This document shows positions 10,890-19,619 of a DNA stretch of 64,000 nucleotides, in pieces. This DNA comes from Pseudomonadota bacterium (lineage in GTDB: Bacteria > Pseudomonadota > Gammaproteobacteria > Burkholderiales > Burkholderiaceae_C), in contig JAKARB010000005.1 in assembly GCA_021819435.1 (NCBI GenBank), positions 124,001 to 188,000 on the forward strand. Reading direction: 5' to 3'. Position 1 is the stretch's first letter. Each line of letters starts with the position of its first letter. A program made the translations under genes and the position numbers. The notes under the pieces are model-generated. The model made no database searches, had not been told where the DNA came from, and saw only the letters and a list, made by a program, of their open reading frames with translations.

Positions 10890-13198
10890 AGACCGGATCC
10901 CTCGACATCGCGCGAGACGACGGCCTGCTGAACGACGGCGGCTCGCACGCGCCCATCGTCGACCTCGCCGAGGTGGCGGGCACCGCCACGCCCGAAGCGC
11001 AGGCGGCTGGTGTTTCGGCCAACGAAGGCGGCGTGGAGCTGCTGCGCCGCGCGCGCGCCTTCGCCGAGCCCCTGTTGTCGGGCCAGACTTTCGACACTGG
11101 CGAAGACGCCCTCGTCCACGCGGACGGCGTCGGCACCATCCTGCACGGCATCGGCGCTTCGCCCTCGCTGCGTGCGGCGGCCTACCTCGTCTACGCCAGC
11201 GTCTACCTCGCCAACCCGCAGGACGTGCTGAGCCGTGCCTTTGGTGCCGACGCGGCCGCCCTCGTGTCCCACACCGTCAAGCTGGTGCAGGTGCAGCGCA
11301 ACGCCCGCGACCTCATGGGCGACGACACCGACGCGCCGCTCGATGCCGAACAGGTCGAGCGCATCCGCAAGATGCTGCTGGCCTTCTCGCGCGATCTGCG
11401 CGTGGTGCTGCTGCGCCTGGCCTCGCGCCTTCAGACCTTGCGACACTACGCCGAGCGCAAGCTGCCTTGCCCAAAGGCCCTGGCCCGCGAGTCGCTGCAG
11501 ATCTTCGCCCCTCTGGCCAACCGGCTGGGCATCTGGCAGATCAAGTGGGAGCTGGAAGACCTGTCCTTCCGCTTCTTGCAGCCCGACACCTATCGCACCA
11601 TCGCCAAGGCACTGCACGAAAAGCGGCTCGAGCGCGAACGCCACGTCGAGCAGGTGCGCCAGCGCCTGCAAGAAGCCCTGGGCGAAGCTGGCATCGAAGC
11701 CCAGGTGCAAGGGCGCCCCAAGCACATCTACAGCATCTGGAAAAAGATGCAGGGCAAGGCCCTGTCGCTCGACCGCGTGTTCGACCTGCGCGCCCTGCGC
11801 GTCATCGTCAGCGACGTGCACGCCTGCTATGCGGCGCTCAGTTGCGTGCACGAACTCTGGCAGCCCTTGCAGGAAGAGTTCTCGGACTACATCGCGCGGC
11901 CCAAGGCCAATGGCTACCAGTCGCTGCACACCGTCGTGCTCGACGAGCAAGGCCGCTCGATCGAGGTCCAGATCCGCACCCAGGTCATGCACGAGCATGC
12001 CGAAAGCGGCGTGGCTGCGCACTGGGCCTACAAAGAAGCCGGCTCAAAAGGCTACGCTGGCGTGCAGGCCGTGGGCGACTTCGAGTCGCGCGTGGCCGAG
12101 GCCCGCAAGATGGTGCTGCGCCAACTGCTGGCCTGGGAGCGCGACGTGGCCGAGTCCGGACACGCTGGCGCATCGGCGGGGCAGGGTCTTTTCGAAGACC
12201 GCATCTACGTCTTCACGCCCGGCGGCGACATCATCGACCTGCCAGCGGGCGCCACGCCCATCGACCTGGCCTACGTGCTGCACACCAACCTTGGTCACCG
12301 CTGCCGAGGCGCGCGGGTCGACGGCGCCATGGTGCCCTTGCAGACGCCATTGCAAAGCGGTCAGACCGTCGAGATCGTCGCGGCCAAGGACGGCGGTCCC
12401 TCGATGGACTGGCTCAACAACGAGTTGGGTTACCTGCGCAGCCCGCGCTCGCGCGCCAAGGTCCGCGCCTGGTTCAACGCGCTCGCGCAGCAAGCGACCA
12501 TCGCGCGTGGCCGCGAGGCCGTCGAAAAGCTGTTGCAGCGCGAAGGCAAGACGGCGGTCAAGCTCGACGACCTGGCCTCGCAATTGGGCTTTCGCAGCGC
12601 CGACGCCCTGTTCGACGTGGTGGGCAAAGACGAGTTCTCGCTGCGCAACATCGAGCAGGTGCTGCGGCCCGCCGAACCCGCGCCCGACCCGCAAGAGGCC
12701 CTGCTGCAAAAGCTCGCCCGGGGCGATGCCACGCGGCCCGATGGCGATGGCAAGGGCGTGCTGGTCGTTGGGCTCGATTCGCTGCTCACGCAACTGGCCC
12801 GCTGCTGCAAGCCCGCGCCGCCTGATCGCATTGGTGGCTACGTGACCCGGGGCAAAGGCGTGGCCGTGCACCGCGTCGACTGCAGCAACTTCCAGCACAT
12901 GGCTCGTGAACACAAAGAGCGTGTGATCCCCGTCACCTGGGGCCGCCAGGCGATGACCGAGAAAGCGCACTACGCCGTCGATGTGTCGATCGAAGCCGTG
13001 GACCGCCCGGGCCTGATGCGCGATGTCTTCGACGTGTTCGCGCAGGGCAAGATCACCGTGCTGTCGATGCACAACCACACCGTGCGCGAGCACCTGCAAC
13101 TCACATTGACGCTGCAAACGCCAGACAGCAGCCGCCTGGGCGGTCTGCTCCACAAGGTGTTGCAAATCCACGGCGTCTTGCGCGTTCGACGAAAATAG
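10886..13198 (+). CDS. relA: (p)ppGpp synthetase RelA
   Basis: 770 residues. The N-terminal HD-like domain lacks the HD and ED metal residues that SpoT-type hydrolases need. The synthetase domain (RPKHIYSIWKKM, then YIARPKANGYQSLHTVV) carries EFSD just before DYIA-type residues, like the acidic ExDD motif of synthetase-only RelA and unlike the RxKD of bifunctional enzymes. TGS (EDRIYVFTPGGDIIDLP), zinc-finger-like (CCKPAPPDRIGGYVTRG) and ACT domains follow. It makes pppGpp or ppGpp when uncharged tRNA enters stalled ribosomes. The start overlaps the hydrolase stop (ATGA). Confidence 0.95.
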   Translation: MKTGSLDIARDDGLLNDGGSHAPIVDLAEVAGTATPEAQAAGVSANEGGVELLRRARAFAEPLLSGQTFDTGEDALVHADGVGTILHGIGASPSLRAAAYLVYASVYLANPQDVLSRAFGADAAALVSHTVKLVQVQRNARDLMGDDTDAPLDAEQVERIRKMLLAFSRDLRVVLLRLASRLQTLRHYAERKLPCPKALARESLQIFAPLANRLGIWQIKWELEDLSFRFLQPDTYRTIAKALHEKRLERERHVEQVRQRLQEALGEAGIEAQVQGRPKHIYSIWKKMQGKALSLDRVFDLRALRVIVSDVHACYAALSCVHELWQPLQEEFSDYIARPKANGYQSLHTVVLDEQGRSIEVQIRTQVMHEHAESGVAAHWAYKEAGSKGYAGVQAVGDFESRVAEARKMVLRQLLAWERDVAESGHAGASAGQGLFEDRIYVFTPGGDIIDLPAGATPIDLAYVLHTNLGHRCRGARVDGAMVPLQTPLQSGQTVEIVAAKDGGPSMDWLNNELGYLRSPRSRAKVRAWFNALAQQATIARGREAVEKLLQREGKTAVKLDDLASQLGFRSADALFDVVGKDEFSLRNIEQVLRPAEPAPDPQEALLQKLARGDATRPDGDGKGVLVVGLDSLLTQLARCCKPAPPDRIGGYVTRGKGVAVHRVDCSNFQHMAREHKERVIPVTWGRQAMTEKAHYAVDVSIEAVDRPGLMRDVFDVFAQGKITVLSMHNHTVREHLQLTLTLQTPDSSRLGGLLHKVLQIHGVLRVRRK

Positions 13199-13207
13199 TG
13201 CTATTAT
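13178..13207 (+). promoter_or_regulatory. Probable tRNA-Val promoter inside the relA 3' end
   Basis: TTGCGC (13178-13183) and TATTAT (13202-13207) are separated by 18 bases. The tRNA begins 12 bases after the -10. The -10 overlaps a short AT-rich palindrome around the relA stop codon. Confidence 0.55.
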
Positions 13208-13219
13208 TTTGGTCTTGAC

Positions 13220-13296
13220 AGGCGCATAGCTCAGTTGGTTAGAGCACCACCTTGACATGGTGGGGGTCGTTGGTTCGAATCCAATTGCGCCTACCA
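13220..13296 (+). tRNA. tRNA-Val (anticodon GAC)
   Basis: 77-nt cloverleaf with encoded CCA. The acceptor stem is AGGCGCA / TGCGCCT with discriminator A. The D-arm has AGCTCAGTTGGTTAGAGC. The anticodon stem CCACC / GGTGG closes loop TTGACAT, so the anticodon is GAC, reading GUC and GUU. The T-arm contains GGTTCGAATCC. It sits 21 bases after relA. Confidence 0.96.
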
Positions 13297-13355
13297 GGAT
13301 TTTCCTGGCAGATCAGTCACTTAGCATGCGCTTAGCAACCATCTGCCAGATTTCG

Positions 13356-13395
13356 GGGACACTTTGGAAACAATCCAAGTGTCCCTTTGTTATTT
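13356..13395 (+). terminator. Terminator after tRNA-Val
   Basis: GGGACACTT (13356-13364) pairs with AAGTGTCCC (13377-13385), extended by GGA/TCC across one bulge, and is followed by TTTGTTATTT. It separates the tRNA from phaR. Confidence 0.85.
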
Positions 13396-13461
13396 CTGCG
13401 TCCGCCTGCTTTCCAACTCCTACAATGGTTCGAACACAGAGCCATGCATGAGGAGTCACGG

Positions 13462-14055
13462 ATGAGCCCCGCCCCCCGAAAAGCCCGAGCAGAGACCCGA
13501 GCGGAACCCCCAGCAGACGGCCCCGAGGCCGAAGAGCCTGCAGGTGATGCCGTCGGGCAGCCGACGCCAACGGGCACCCGGATCATCAAGAAGTACCCCA
13601 ATCGCCGCCTCTACGACACCCAGACCAGCAGCTACATCACCCTGACCGAGGTCAAGGACATGGTGATGGCCTGCGAGCAGTTCGTGGTGCGCGACGCCAA
13701 GAGTGGCGAAGACCTCACCCGCAGCATCCTGCTGCAGATCATCTTGGAAGAAGAGACGGCTGGCGTGCCGATGTTCTCGACCCAGGCCCTTGCCCAGATC
13801 ATCCGGTTCTACGGCCACACCATGCAGGGCCTCATGGGCCACTACCTGGAAAACAACATCCAGTCCTTCATCGACCTGCAGTCCCGCCTGGCCGAGAACT
13901 CGGTGATGAACCTGCAAAACCCGCTGATGCAGAACTTCATGGGCGGCTACATGGAGCAGTCGCGCAACCTGTTCACGCAAATGCAGGAGCAGATGAGCAA
14001 GCAGGCCGAAACCCTGATGGGCAACCTGGGCGCGAGCCTGACGCCGAAAAAGTGA
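13462..14055 (+). CDS. phaR: Polyhydroxyalkanoate synthesis repressor PhaR
   Basis: 197 residues. The DNA-binding PHB/PHA accumulation regulator domain is seen in RIIKKYPNRRLYDTQTSSYI and the following EVKDMVMACEQFVVRDAKSGED. A helical PHB-binding region follows (RFYGHTMQGLMGHYLENN). The N-terminal 40 residues are Pro/Ala/Glu-rich and probably disordered. PhaR represses phasin and its own gene and is released when it binds PHB granules. The ATG at 13462 is preceded by GAGGAG, while earlier in-frame ATGs at 13387 and 13444 lack one. No phaC or phasin gene is in the window, but bdhA is. Confidence 0.93.
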   Translation: MSPAPRKARAETRAEPPADGPEAEEPAGDAVGQPTPTGTRIIKKYPNRRLYDTQTSSYITLTEVKDMVMACEQFVVRDAKSGEDLTRSILLQIILEEETAGVPMFSTQALAQIIRFYGHTMQGLMGHYLENNIQSFIDLQSRLAENSVMNLQNPLMQNFMGGYMEQSRNLFTQMQEQMSKQAETLMGNLGASLTPKK

Positions 14056-14140
14056 TCCCTTGACGCTGAGGCGTGTGGGTGGCCGCCAGCGCTTGCGAAT
14101 CAGTCAGGCGTCATGCCGTGTCGTCGCATGCCCAGCCGCC

Positions 14141-14794
14141 TCACAACAGCGGCTTGAGCCCGCTCCAGACGTTGTCAAGCATCATCGGGTGGGCCTTGGC
14201 CAGCGGGTGGATGCCATCTCCCTGGAACCAGTCGCGCGCATCGGCGCGATCAGCGACGCCCTTGAGCAGGAACGGCACCAGCGCGGCCTTGCGCTCTTGT
14301 GCCACGCGCCCGAACACCGCCGCGAAGTCATCCGCGTAGCGCTTGCCGTAGTTGGGCGGCACCTGCATGCCCACCAGCAGCACCTTGGCGCCTGCGGCCT
14401 GGCTGGCCTGCACCATGGCGTTCAAGTTGTCCTGCGTGGTGCGCAAGGGAAAGCCTCGCAACGCGTCGTTGCCACCCAGTTCAATCACCACATGGGTGGG
14501 ACGATGTTGCTTGAGCAGTGCGGGCAAGCGCGTGCGACCGCCAGAAGTGGTTTCCCCGCTGATGCTGGCATTGACGACCTGGGCTGCGATGCCTTGCTGC
14601 GTCAGGCGCGCTTCTAGCAAAGCCACCCAGCCCGAGCCCCGAGCGAGGCCATATTCGGCCGACAGGCTGTCGCCGACGATCAGCACCGTGCGTGATGAGG
14701 CTGCCTGGGTCAGCAACGGTGCGGCCAAGAGGAAAAGACCGGCGGCCCTCAAGACCAGCCGGCGTCGCTTAAAGTGTTGGCGTTGCCCTTGCAT
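14141..14794 (-). CDS. tesA: Arylesterase / acyl-CoA thioesterase I (GDSL family)
   Basis: 217 residues with an N-terminal signal peptide (RRRLVLRAAGLFLLAAPLLTQAA), so probably periplasmic. The SGNH blocks are present: IVGDSLSAEYG (nucleophile Ser), NASISGETTSGG, ELGGNDALRG (Asn) and DGIHPLAKAH (Asp/His). The start at 14794 has GGAAGCGAG before it. A longer start at 14815 would overlap the divergent ybbA start. The head-to-head tesA/ybbA arrangement is the same as in E. coli. Confidence 0.92.
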   Translation of the reverse strand: MQGQRQHFKRRRLVLRAAGLFLLAAPLLTQAASSRTVLIVGDSLSAEYGLARGSGWVALLEARLTQQGIAAQVVNASISGETTSGGRTRLPALLKQHRPTHVVIELGGNDALRGFPLRTTQDNLNAMVQASQAAGAKVLLVGMQVPPNYGKRYADDFAAVFGRVAQERKAALVPFLLKGVADRADARDWFQGDGIHPLAKAHPMMLDNVWSGLKPLL

Positions 14795-14804
14795 GCTCGC
14801 TTCC

Positions 14805-15545
14805 ATGACTGTCACGGTTCATTCGCATCCTGCCACATCGACCGCCGACGCGTTCCCCGGCACAGCCGCCAACGCGCCGAGCTTCGCCATCGTTGTCCGC
14901 AGGCTGAGCAAAGTCGTCGAAGACGTGAGTGGTCCGCTCACCATCCTCGATGGCATCGAATTGAGCGTTCCTCAAGGAGACACGCTGGCCATCGTCGGCG
15001 CCTCGGGCTCAGGCAAGAGCACGCTATTGTCCTTGCTGGCAGGCCTCGATGTGCCCAGCGATGGCGAGGTGTGGCTTGGCGGGCGAAACCTCTTCGACCT
15101 CGACGAGGACGCGCGTGCCGCGCACCGGGCCGCCCACGTCGGCTTCGTCTTCCAGAACTTTCAGCTCATCGGACACCTGAGCGCCATCGAGAACGTCATG
15201 TTGCCGATGGAGCTGCGCGGTGACCGCATGGCGCGTGCCAAAGCCGAGGCCATGCTGGCCCGCGTCGGTCTAGGGCAGCGCCTGAACCACCGGCCCGTGC
15301 TCCTGTCTGGCGGTGAGCAGCAGCGCGTAGCGTTGGCGCGCGCCTTCGTCATGCGCCCCGACATCCTCATGGCCGACGAGCCCACCGGTAGCCTCGACCA
15401 CGCCACGGGCCTCGCGGTCATGGACCTGATGTTCGAGCTCAACCGCGAGATCGGCACCACGCTGGTCCTGGTGACCCACGACGAGCAAATCGCCGAGCGC
15501 TGCGCCCACCGAGTCCGCATCCAGGCCGGGCGCTTGGCCGACTGA
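14805..15545 (+). CDS. ybbA: ABC transporter ATP-binding protein, YbbA/LolD type
   Basis: 246 residues. Walker A GASGSGKS is at 65-72, and the Q-loop is FVFQNFQLIGHLS. The signature is LLSGGEQQRVALARAF, Walker B MADEPTGSLD and H-loop LVTHDE. The 29 N-terminal residues (His/Ser/Thr/Ala) are not part of the fold. In E. coli ybbA is followed by the permease ybbP. Here the next gene is rlmB, so the membrane partner must be elsewhere or absent. It is divergent from tesA, the two starts being only 10 bases apart. Confidence 0.88.
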   Translation: MTVTVHSHPATSTADAFPGTAANAPSFAIVVRRLSKVVEDVSGPLTILDGIELSVPQGDTLAIVGASGSGKSTLLSLLAGLDVPSDGEVWLGGRNLFDLDEDARAAHRAAHVGFVFQNFQLIGHLSAIENVMLPMELRGDRMARAKAEAMLARVGLGQRLNHRPVLLSGGEQQRVALARAFVMRPDILMADEPTGSLDHATGLAVMDLMFELNREIGTTLVLVTHDEQIAERCAHRVRIQAGRLAD

Positions 15546-15587
15546 GCACGGCCTCGGGCGCACAGCGCCAGCGGTTACGATGCCGGG

Positions 15588-16322
15588 ATGAGTCAGAAAC
15601 TGCTGTTCGGCTTCCACGCCGTGACCGTGCGCCTGAAGGTGGCGCCCCAATCCATCCGCGAACTGCACGTCGATGCCAGCCGGCACGACCAACGCATGAA
15701 GCAATTCCTCGCCAAGGTCGAGGAGGCCGGCCTGCGTGTCATCGAGAGCGACGACGACCGCTTGCAGCAGATGGCCGGCACGCACCGCCATCAAGGCGTC
15801 GTGGCTCGTGTCGATGCGGTCAAGCAAGCCCGCTCACTCGACGACCTGCTCGATGAACTCGCCGAGCCAGCCCTGCTGCTCGTGCTCGACGGCGTGACCG
15901 ACCCGCACAACCTGGGCGCCTGCCTGCGTGTGGCCGATGGCGCTGGCGCCCACGCCGTGATCGCCCCAAAGGACCACGCCGTCGGCATCAACGCCACCGT
16001 GGCCAAGGTGGCCAGCGGCGCCGCCGAGACGGTTCCTTACTTCATGGTGACCAACCTGGCGCGCACGCTTGCTGAACTCAAGGAGCGTGACATCTGGGTG
16101 GTCGGCACCTCGGATGACGCATCGGGCAGCCTTTATCAGGCGGACTTCCGCCGGGGTACGGCGCTCGTGCTGGGCGCCGAAGGCAGCGGCATGCGCCAGC
16201 TCACGCGCAAGCACTGCGACGAACTCGTCAGCATCCCCATGATGGGCGGTGTCGAGAGCCTGAACGTGTCCGTCGCCAGTGGCGTGTGCCTGTACGAGGC
16301 CCGCCGTCAGCGCATGGGCTGA
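15588..16322 (+). CDS. rlmB: 23S rRNA (guanosine-2'-O-)-methyltransferase RlmB
   Basis: 244 residues. An L30e-like N-terminal domain ([16 protein letters not shown]) precedes the SPOUT/TrmH domain, whose motifs are [23 protein letters not shown] (motif 1, with the catalytic Arg), [11 protein letters not shown] (motif 2) and [15 protein letters not shown] (motif 3, knot). It methylates G2251 of the 23S rRNA P loop. It lies 42 bases after ybbA. Its 3' end overlaps the convergent MFS gene by 16 bases. Confidence 0.94.
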   Translation: MSQKLLFGFHAVTVRLKVAPQSIRELHVDASRHDQRMKQFLAKVEEAGLRVIESDDDRLQQMAGTHRHQGVVARVDAVKQARSLDDLLDELAEPALLLVLDGVTDPHNLGACLRVADGAGAHAVIAPKDHAVGINATVAKVASGAAETVPYFMVTNLARTLAELKERDIWVVGTSDDASGSLYQADFRRGTALVLGAEGSGMRQLTRKHCDELVSIPMMGGVESLNVSVASGVCLYEARRQRMG

Positions 16323-17527
16323 GGCGATTGCAGCACCGCTTCGCGGCAGGCATCGGCGCGCTGCTGCACGCGCTGCGCCCAGAAGCTGAGGCTCAGTGCC
16401 ACGAGCATCCATGCAAGGCCCAGCCAGTGGAGCTGCGTGTAGCCGTGGTGTGAGATCACCCAGCCGCCCCCGCTGGCGCCAAGCGCGTGCCCCAGGTAGA
16501 TGGCTGAGGTGTTGAGCGCCATCAGCGCGGGCGCCAACCGTGGCGACAACCCACCCAGTCGTGCCTGTTGGCCTGAATTGGTGGCAAAGCCGGAAATGGC
16601 CCAGGGCAGCAGCACGGCGGCCAGCATCGGCAGCGAACCCGCGAGCGGCCACATCAGCAGACTCAACGCCATCAGCGACAACGTGAGCGTCACGGCCGGT
16701 GCGGCGCCAACCCGGTCGATGCTGCGGTTGAGCAGCACATTGCCCACCAGCGCCAACGCCCCAAACCAGCCGAACATCAAGCTGATCTCTTCAGGCGTGG
16801 CGCTGAAAACCTGCTTGTAATACGGCGCCGTGTAGCCCAGCAGTGTGAACTGCCCGGCGCTCTGGCAGGCTGTCACAGCCACCACCGCCATGAGCAGTGG
16901 CGATTTCAGCACCTTTCGCCAAGAACGAAGCGACAGGGCAGGGGGGCGCACACCCGCCGGCAGGTTTTTCCACACCAACCAGGCTGCGGCCAAGGCGCCG
17001 ATGCCGATCAATGCCATCGCCATGCGCCAGCCCATCCGCTCGCCGATCCAGGCTGTCAGTGGCATGCCTGCCACCGAAGCAATGGACCAGCCCATGAACA
17101 CGAAGGTGATGGCCTGACCACGCTTGGCGGGCGTCGACATGAACCCTGCTGTGGCGGCAGCCTGGGGCGTGAAGACCGCGGCGGAAAGCACCGTCAGCGC
17201 CCGCGCTGGCCACAGCCAGTTGTAGTTTGGTGCGAGGGCGCACACCAGGTGCCCGAGGGCGTACCAGACCATCGTCCAGGCCAGCAGGCTGCGGCGGTCG
17301 ATGTGTCCGATCAGCCAGGCCAGCAGCGGTGCGCCGAAGCCCATCATCAGCGCGGCGATCGCCAGCAATTGGCCGCCTTTGGTGACGCTGATGTGCAGGT
17401 CACGGGTGAGGTCGTTGAGCGTGCCGCCCACCACCATCACCCCGCAACCAATGACGAAATTGCCGAACAGCAGCGACCAGCGAGCTGCCCGGATGCTTTC
17501 CCGGGACAAGGCCCGCTCCAGTTCCAT
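16307..17527 (-). CDS. MFS transporter, DHA1-like
   Basis: 406 residues with about 12 hydrophobic segments in two halves. The loop between TM2 and TM3 ([14 protein letters not shown]) corresponds to MFS motif A, and [23 protein letters not shown] to the TM5 antiporter motif. This composition suits proton-driven efflux of a small molecule such as a sugar, amino acid or drug (AraJ/YdhP-like). The substrate is not predictable. It lies 21 bases after the 2-hydroxyacid dehydrogenase gene on the same strand, so the two are probably co-transcribed. It converges on rlmB. Confidence 0.85.
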   Translation of the reverse strand: MELERALSRESIRAARWSLLFGNFVIGCGVMVVGGTLNDLTRDLHISVTKGGQLLAIAALMMGFGAPLLAWLIGHIDRRSLLAWTMVWYALGHLVCALAPNYNWLWPARALTVLSAAVFTPQAAATAGFMSTPAKRGQAITFVFMGWSIASVAGMPLTAWIGERMGWRMAMALIGIGALAAAWLVWKNLPAGVRPPALSLRSWRKVLKSPLLMAVVAVTACQSAGQFTLLGYTAPYYKQVFSATPEEISLMFGWFGALALVGNVLLNRSIDRVGAAPAVTLTLSLMALSLLMWPLAGSLPMLAAVLLPWAISGFATNSGQQARLGGLSPRLAPALMALNTSAIYLGHALGASGGGWVISHHGYTQLHWLGLAWMLVALSLSFWAQRVQQRADACREAVLQSPQPMR

Positions 17528-17548
17528 GGGGTGCTGCCTGGCGCGCGG

Positions 17549-18556
17549 TCAGTGAGGCACGCGAAGCGCTTCGGGGTTGACGATGCCGCTGGGCTCACCC
17601 GCCACGAAGTTCAGCAGGTGCTCGAAGGCCATGCTGAAGAGCTGTTCATAGCTGTCTTGCTCAACCAGGCCGATGTGCGGCGTGCAGACCGCGTTCTCCA
17701 GCCGCAGCAAAGGGTGTCCTTGCAGGATGGGTTCGCTCTCGAACACATCGACGGCGGCCATGCCTGGACGACCGCGGTTGAGGCCGGCCACCAGCGCGTT
17801 GTCCTGGACCAGCTCGGCGCGCGAGGTGTTGACGAACAGGGCGGTCGGCTTCATCCGGCTGAAATCGTCAAGGGTGATGAGGCCCCGGTTCTCGTCGCAC
17901 AACCGAAGGTGAACACTCAACACATCGGAGGAGGCGAAAAAGTTGTCGCGACTCTCCGCGGCCCTGAACCCATCGGCGATCGCCTGCTCGCGGGCGGCAT
18001 CGCTGCCCCAGACCTGCACGTCCATGCCGAAGGCGCGGCCATAGCCGGCCACCAGCTTGCCCACCTGGCCATAACCCCACAGCCCCAGCGTCTTGCCTTG
18101 CAGCTTCATGCCCAGGCCAAAGTTGACCGGCATCGACGCGGACTTCAGGCCCGACTGTTGCCACGCGCCATGCTTGAGGTTGCCGATGTACTGGGGCAGT
18201 CGCCGCATGGCGGCCATCACGAGCGCCCATGTGAGCTCGGCAGCGGCCACGGGGGGCGTGTCGCACTCGGCGACCGCGATGCCCAGCCGCGTGCAGGCTT
18301 CCAAGTCAATGTGCGATCCCACTTTGCCGATCTGGCAGATCAGGCGCAGCTTGGGCAGCTTTTCAAGCAGGGCCTTCGGGAAGTGCGTGCGTTCGTGGAT
18401 GACCACCAGCGCTTCGGCGTCGCGCAGGCGCACAGCAAGCTGGCCGGTTCCCTTGACCGTGTTGGTGTAGACCTTGGCTGACAGGCCGTCGAGTCGGGTG
18501 GCGCAGGGCAATTTGCGGACGGCGTCCTGATAGTCGTCCAGGATGATGATGTTCAT
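17549..18556 (-). CDS. D-2-hydroxyacid dehydrogenase (NAD-dependent)
   Basis: 335 residues. The Rossmann motif LGLWGYGQVG is preceded by a long helix. The catalytic triad of the family is visible as Arg in NTSRAELVQ, Glu in DVFESEPI and His in TPHIGLVEQDSYE. It resembles the phosphoglycerate/hydroxypyruvate/phosphonate dehydrogenase relatives, but it lacks an ACT domain, so it is not a regulated SerA. MNIIILDDYQDAV is a common start for the group. A start nine codons earlier (18583) is possible. It is probably in one transcript with the MFS gene downstream. Confidence 0.88.
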   Translation of the reverse strand: MNIIILDDYQDAVRKLPCATRLDGLSAKVYTNTVKGTGQLAVRLRDAEALVVIHERTHFPKALLEKLPKLRLICQIGKVGSHIDLEACTRLGIAVAECDTPPVAAAELTWALVMAAMRRLPQYIGNLKHGAWQQSGLKSASMPVNFGLGMKLQGKTLGLWGYGQVGKLVAGYGRAFGMDVQVWGSDAAREQAIADGFRAAESRDNFFASSDVLSVHLRLCDENRGLITLDDFSRMKPTALFVNTSRAELVQDNALVAGLNRGRPGMAAVDVFESEPILQGHPLLRLENAVCTPHIGLVEQDSYEQLFSMAFEHLLNFVAGEPSGIVNPEALRVPH

Positions 18557-18636
18557 GAGGCTGTCGGGTGTCCAGCCGTCCATTGTGCAACGCCTGCGGG
18601 CGTGCAGGGCGCCGCAGGGACATCCTCAGCGAATCG

Positions 18637-19167
18637 TTACCAAGTTGTCACCTTCGCGCCGCCGCGCGAGTCCTCCGCCCGGCGCGATGCGCGCACCGGG
18701 AAGTGGCTGTCCAGGGCGTCCAGGCGAAGCTGGGCCTCGATCTGCCCCCGGTGTGTGGAGATCACCTTGAAGACATCGGCGCGCAGGTGCCAGAGTTCGC
18801 GCAGCGAACGGGCAGCTTCGATCTGGTCTCGCACCTGATTGGCTCGCAAGGACTGGAGGTCCCACAGCGAGGCCACGAATTCCGTCTTGATGGCGCGCAG
18901 GCCAATGGGCGACGTCAGCGGGCGGGACGACTCGTCGTTGTCCCACAGCCAGTTCCAAAACCCCTTGGCCCACAGCTTCCACACGGGCTGGGGCGGCGCG
19001 AATTGCGAGGGCGGGGTGACGCCAGCCCGACGTGCGGCGGAGCCGCTCAGGTTCGACAGGTCGACGGGGGCGTCGTGGGGCAATTGCGCTGCGTTGAGCA
19101 GGGAACGCTTGGTTCCCTGCGTGTCAATGCGTGCGGACTCGTCGTTGGAATAAAAAAATGATGCCAT
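18637..19167 (-). CDS. Hypothetical protein
   Basis: 176 residues from MASFFYSNDESAR, which is preceded by GAGGG. The frame is open 14 codons further. I do not recognise a family. The N-terminal half is polar with a Pro-rich stretch (VTPPSQFAPPQPV). A Trp-rich segment (WKLWAKGFWNWLWDN) follows, then helical Leu/Arg/Glu-rich sequence (RDQIEAARSLRELWHLRADVFKVIS). No signal peptide or membrane span is seen. The Trp-rich patch could be amphipathic and membrane- or protein-binding. It lies alone between the dehydrogenase and iron genes. Confidence 0.6.
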   Translation of the reverse strand: MASFFYSNDESARIDTQGTKRSLLNAAQLPHDAPVDLSNLSGSAARRAGVTPPSQFAPPQPVWKLWAKGFWNWLWDNDESSRPLTSPIGLRAIKTEFVASLWDLQSLRANQVRDQIEAARSLRELWHLRADVFKVISTHRGQIEAQLRLDALDSHFPVRASRRAEDSRGGAKVTTW

Positions 19168-19247
19168 CGTGCCCTCGCTGCGCCTTTGAGCGCGTCTCGT
19201 ACTGGACATCGACGATCCTAGGGACCCCTTGAGCAGGGAACACCCGT

Positions 19248-19273
19248 AAAAAACGGGCCTCGCGGGCCCGTTT
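19248..19273 (-). terminator. Rho-independent terminator after bfd
   Basis: AAACGGGCC / GGCCCGTTT (9-bp stem, loop TCGCG) is followed on the minus strand by a run of six T. It lies about 35 bases past the bfd stop. Confidence 0.9.
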
Positions 19274-19308
19274 CCGTGGACTGTTCACGGTCTGTGCCGT
19301 GCAGAGGG

Positions 19309-19521
19309 TCAAGCGGTGGCCAGAGCCATCCGTGCGATGGGGATCAGCTTGTTGCCGGCCTGTCGTGCCTCGTCGAAGACCTCGCGGGCGCAGGTTTCGC
19401 AGCAGCCGCAGCATGTGGCGACGCGAGTGCGGTCCTGCAGGGCATCAAAGGAGCCGCAGCCCATGTGGGCTTGCTTGACGATGTCCTTGTCGGAAACGGC
19501 GTGACAGACGCAAACGATCAT
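19309..19521 (-). CDS. bfd: Bacterioferritin-associated ferredoxin
   Basis: 70-residue [2Fe-2S] protein starting MIVCVCHAVSD. The cluster ligands of the family, C4, C6, C38 and C41, are all present. Extra Cys residues at 22, 37, 40 and 44 make the CCGCCETC cluster unusually Cys-rich. Bfd reduces the ferric core of bacterioferritin so that iron can be released in iron starvation. The frame opens 29 codons upstream, but the family start is clear. A palindromic Fur-box candidate lies 49 bases upstream, and bfr is the next gene upstream on the same strand. Confidence 0.93.
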   Translation of the reverse strand: MIVCVCHAVSDKDIVKQAHMGCGSFDALQDRTRVATCCGCCETCAREVFDEARQAGNKLIPIARMALATA

Positions 19522-19569
19522 GGCGGAACCCGAGTGGGGCGCTTGAATGAGAATGAGTTGCATCATAAA

Positions 19570-19584
19570 TGCGAATGATTCGCA
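19570..19584 (-). promoter_or_regulatory. Fur-box candidate upstream of bfd
   Basis: TGCGAAT-G-ATTCGCA is a perfect 7-1-7 palindrome, the geometry of the Fur half-site model TGATAAT-n-ATTATCA, with matches at the outer TG/CA and inner AAT/ATT. Two GAATGA-like hexamers lie nearby at 19545-19556. The position before bfd fits iron repression. Confidence 0.6.
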
Positions 19585-19619
19585 GCACAAGCCCTCAGTC
19601 AAGCCCAAGCCCTGAATGG

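Noticed and set aside
13220..13461. tRNA-Val 3' end as an integration site for a mobile element
   Set aside because: No integrase, no repeat of the tRNA end and no change in gene content follow. A terminator and phaR come directly after.
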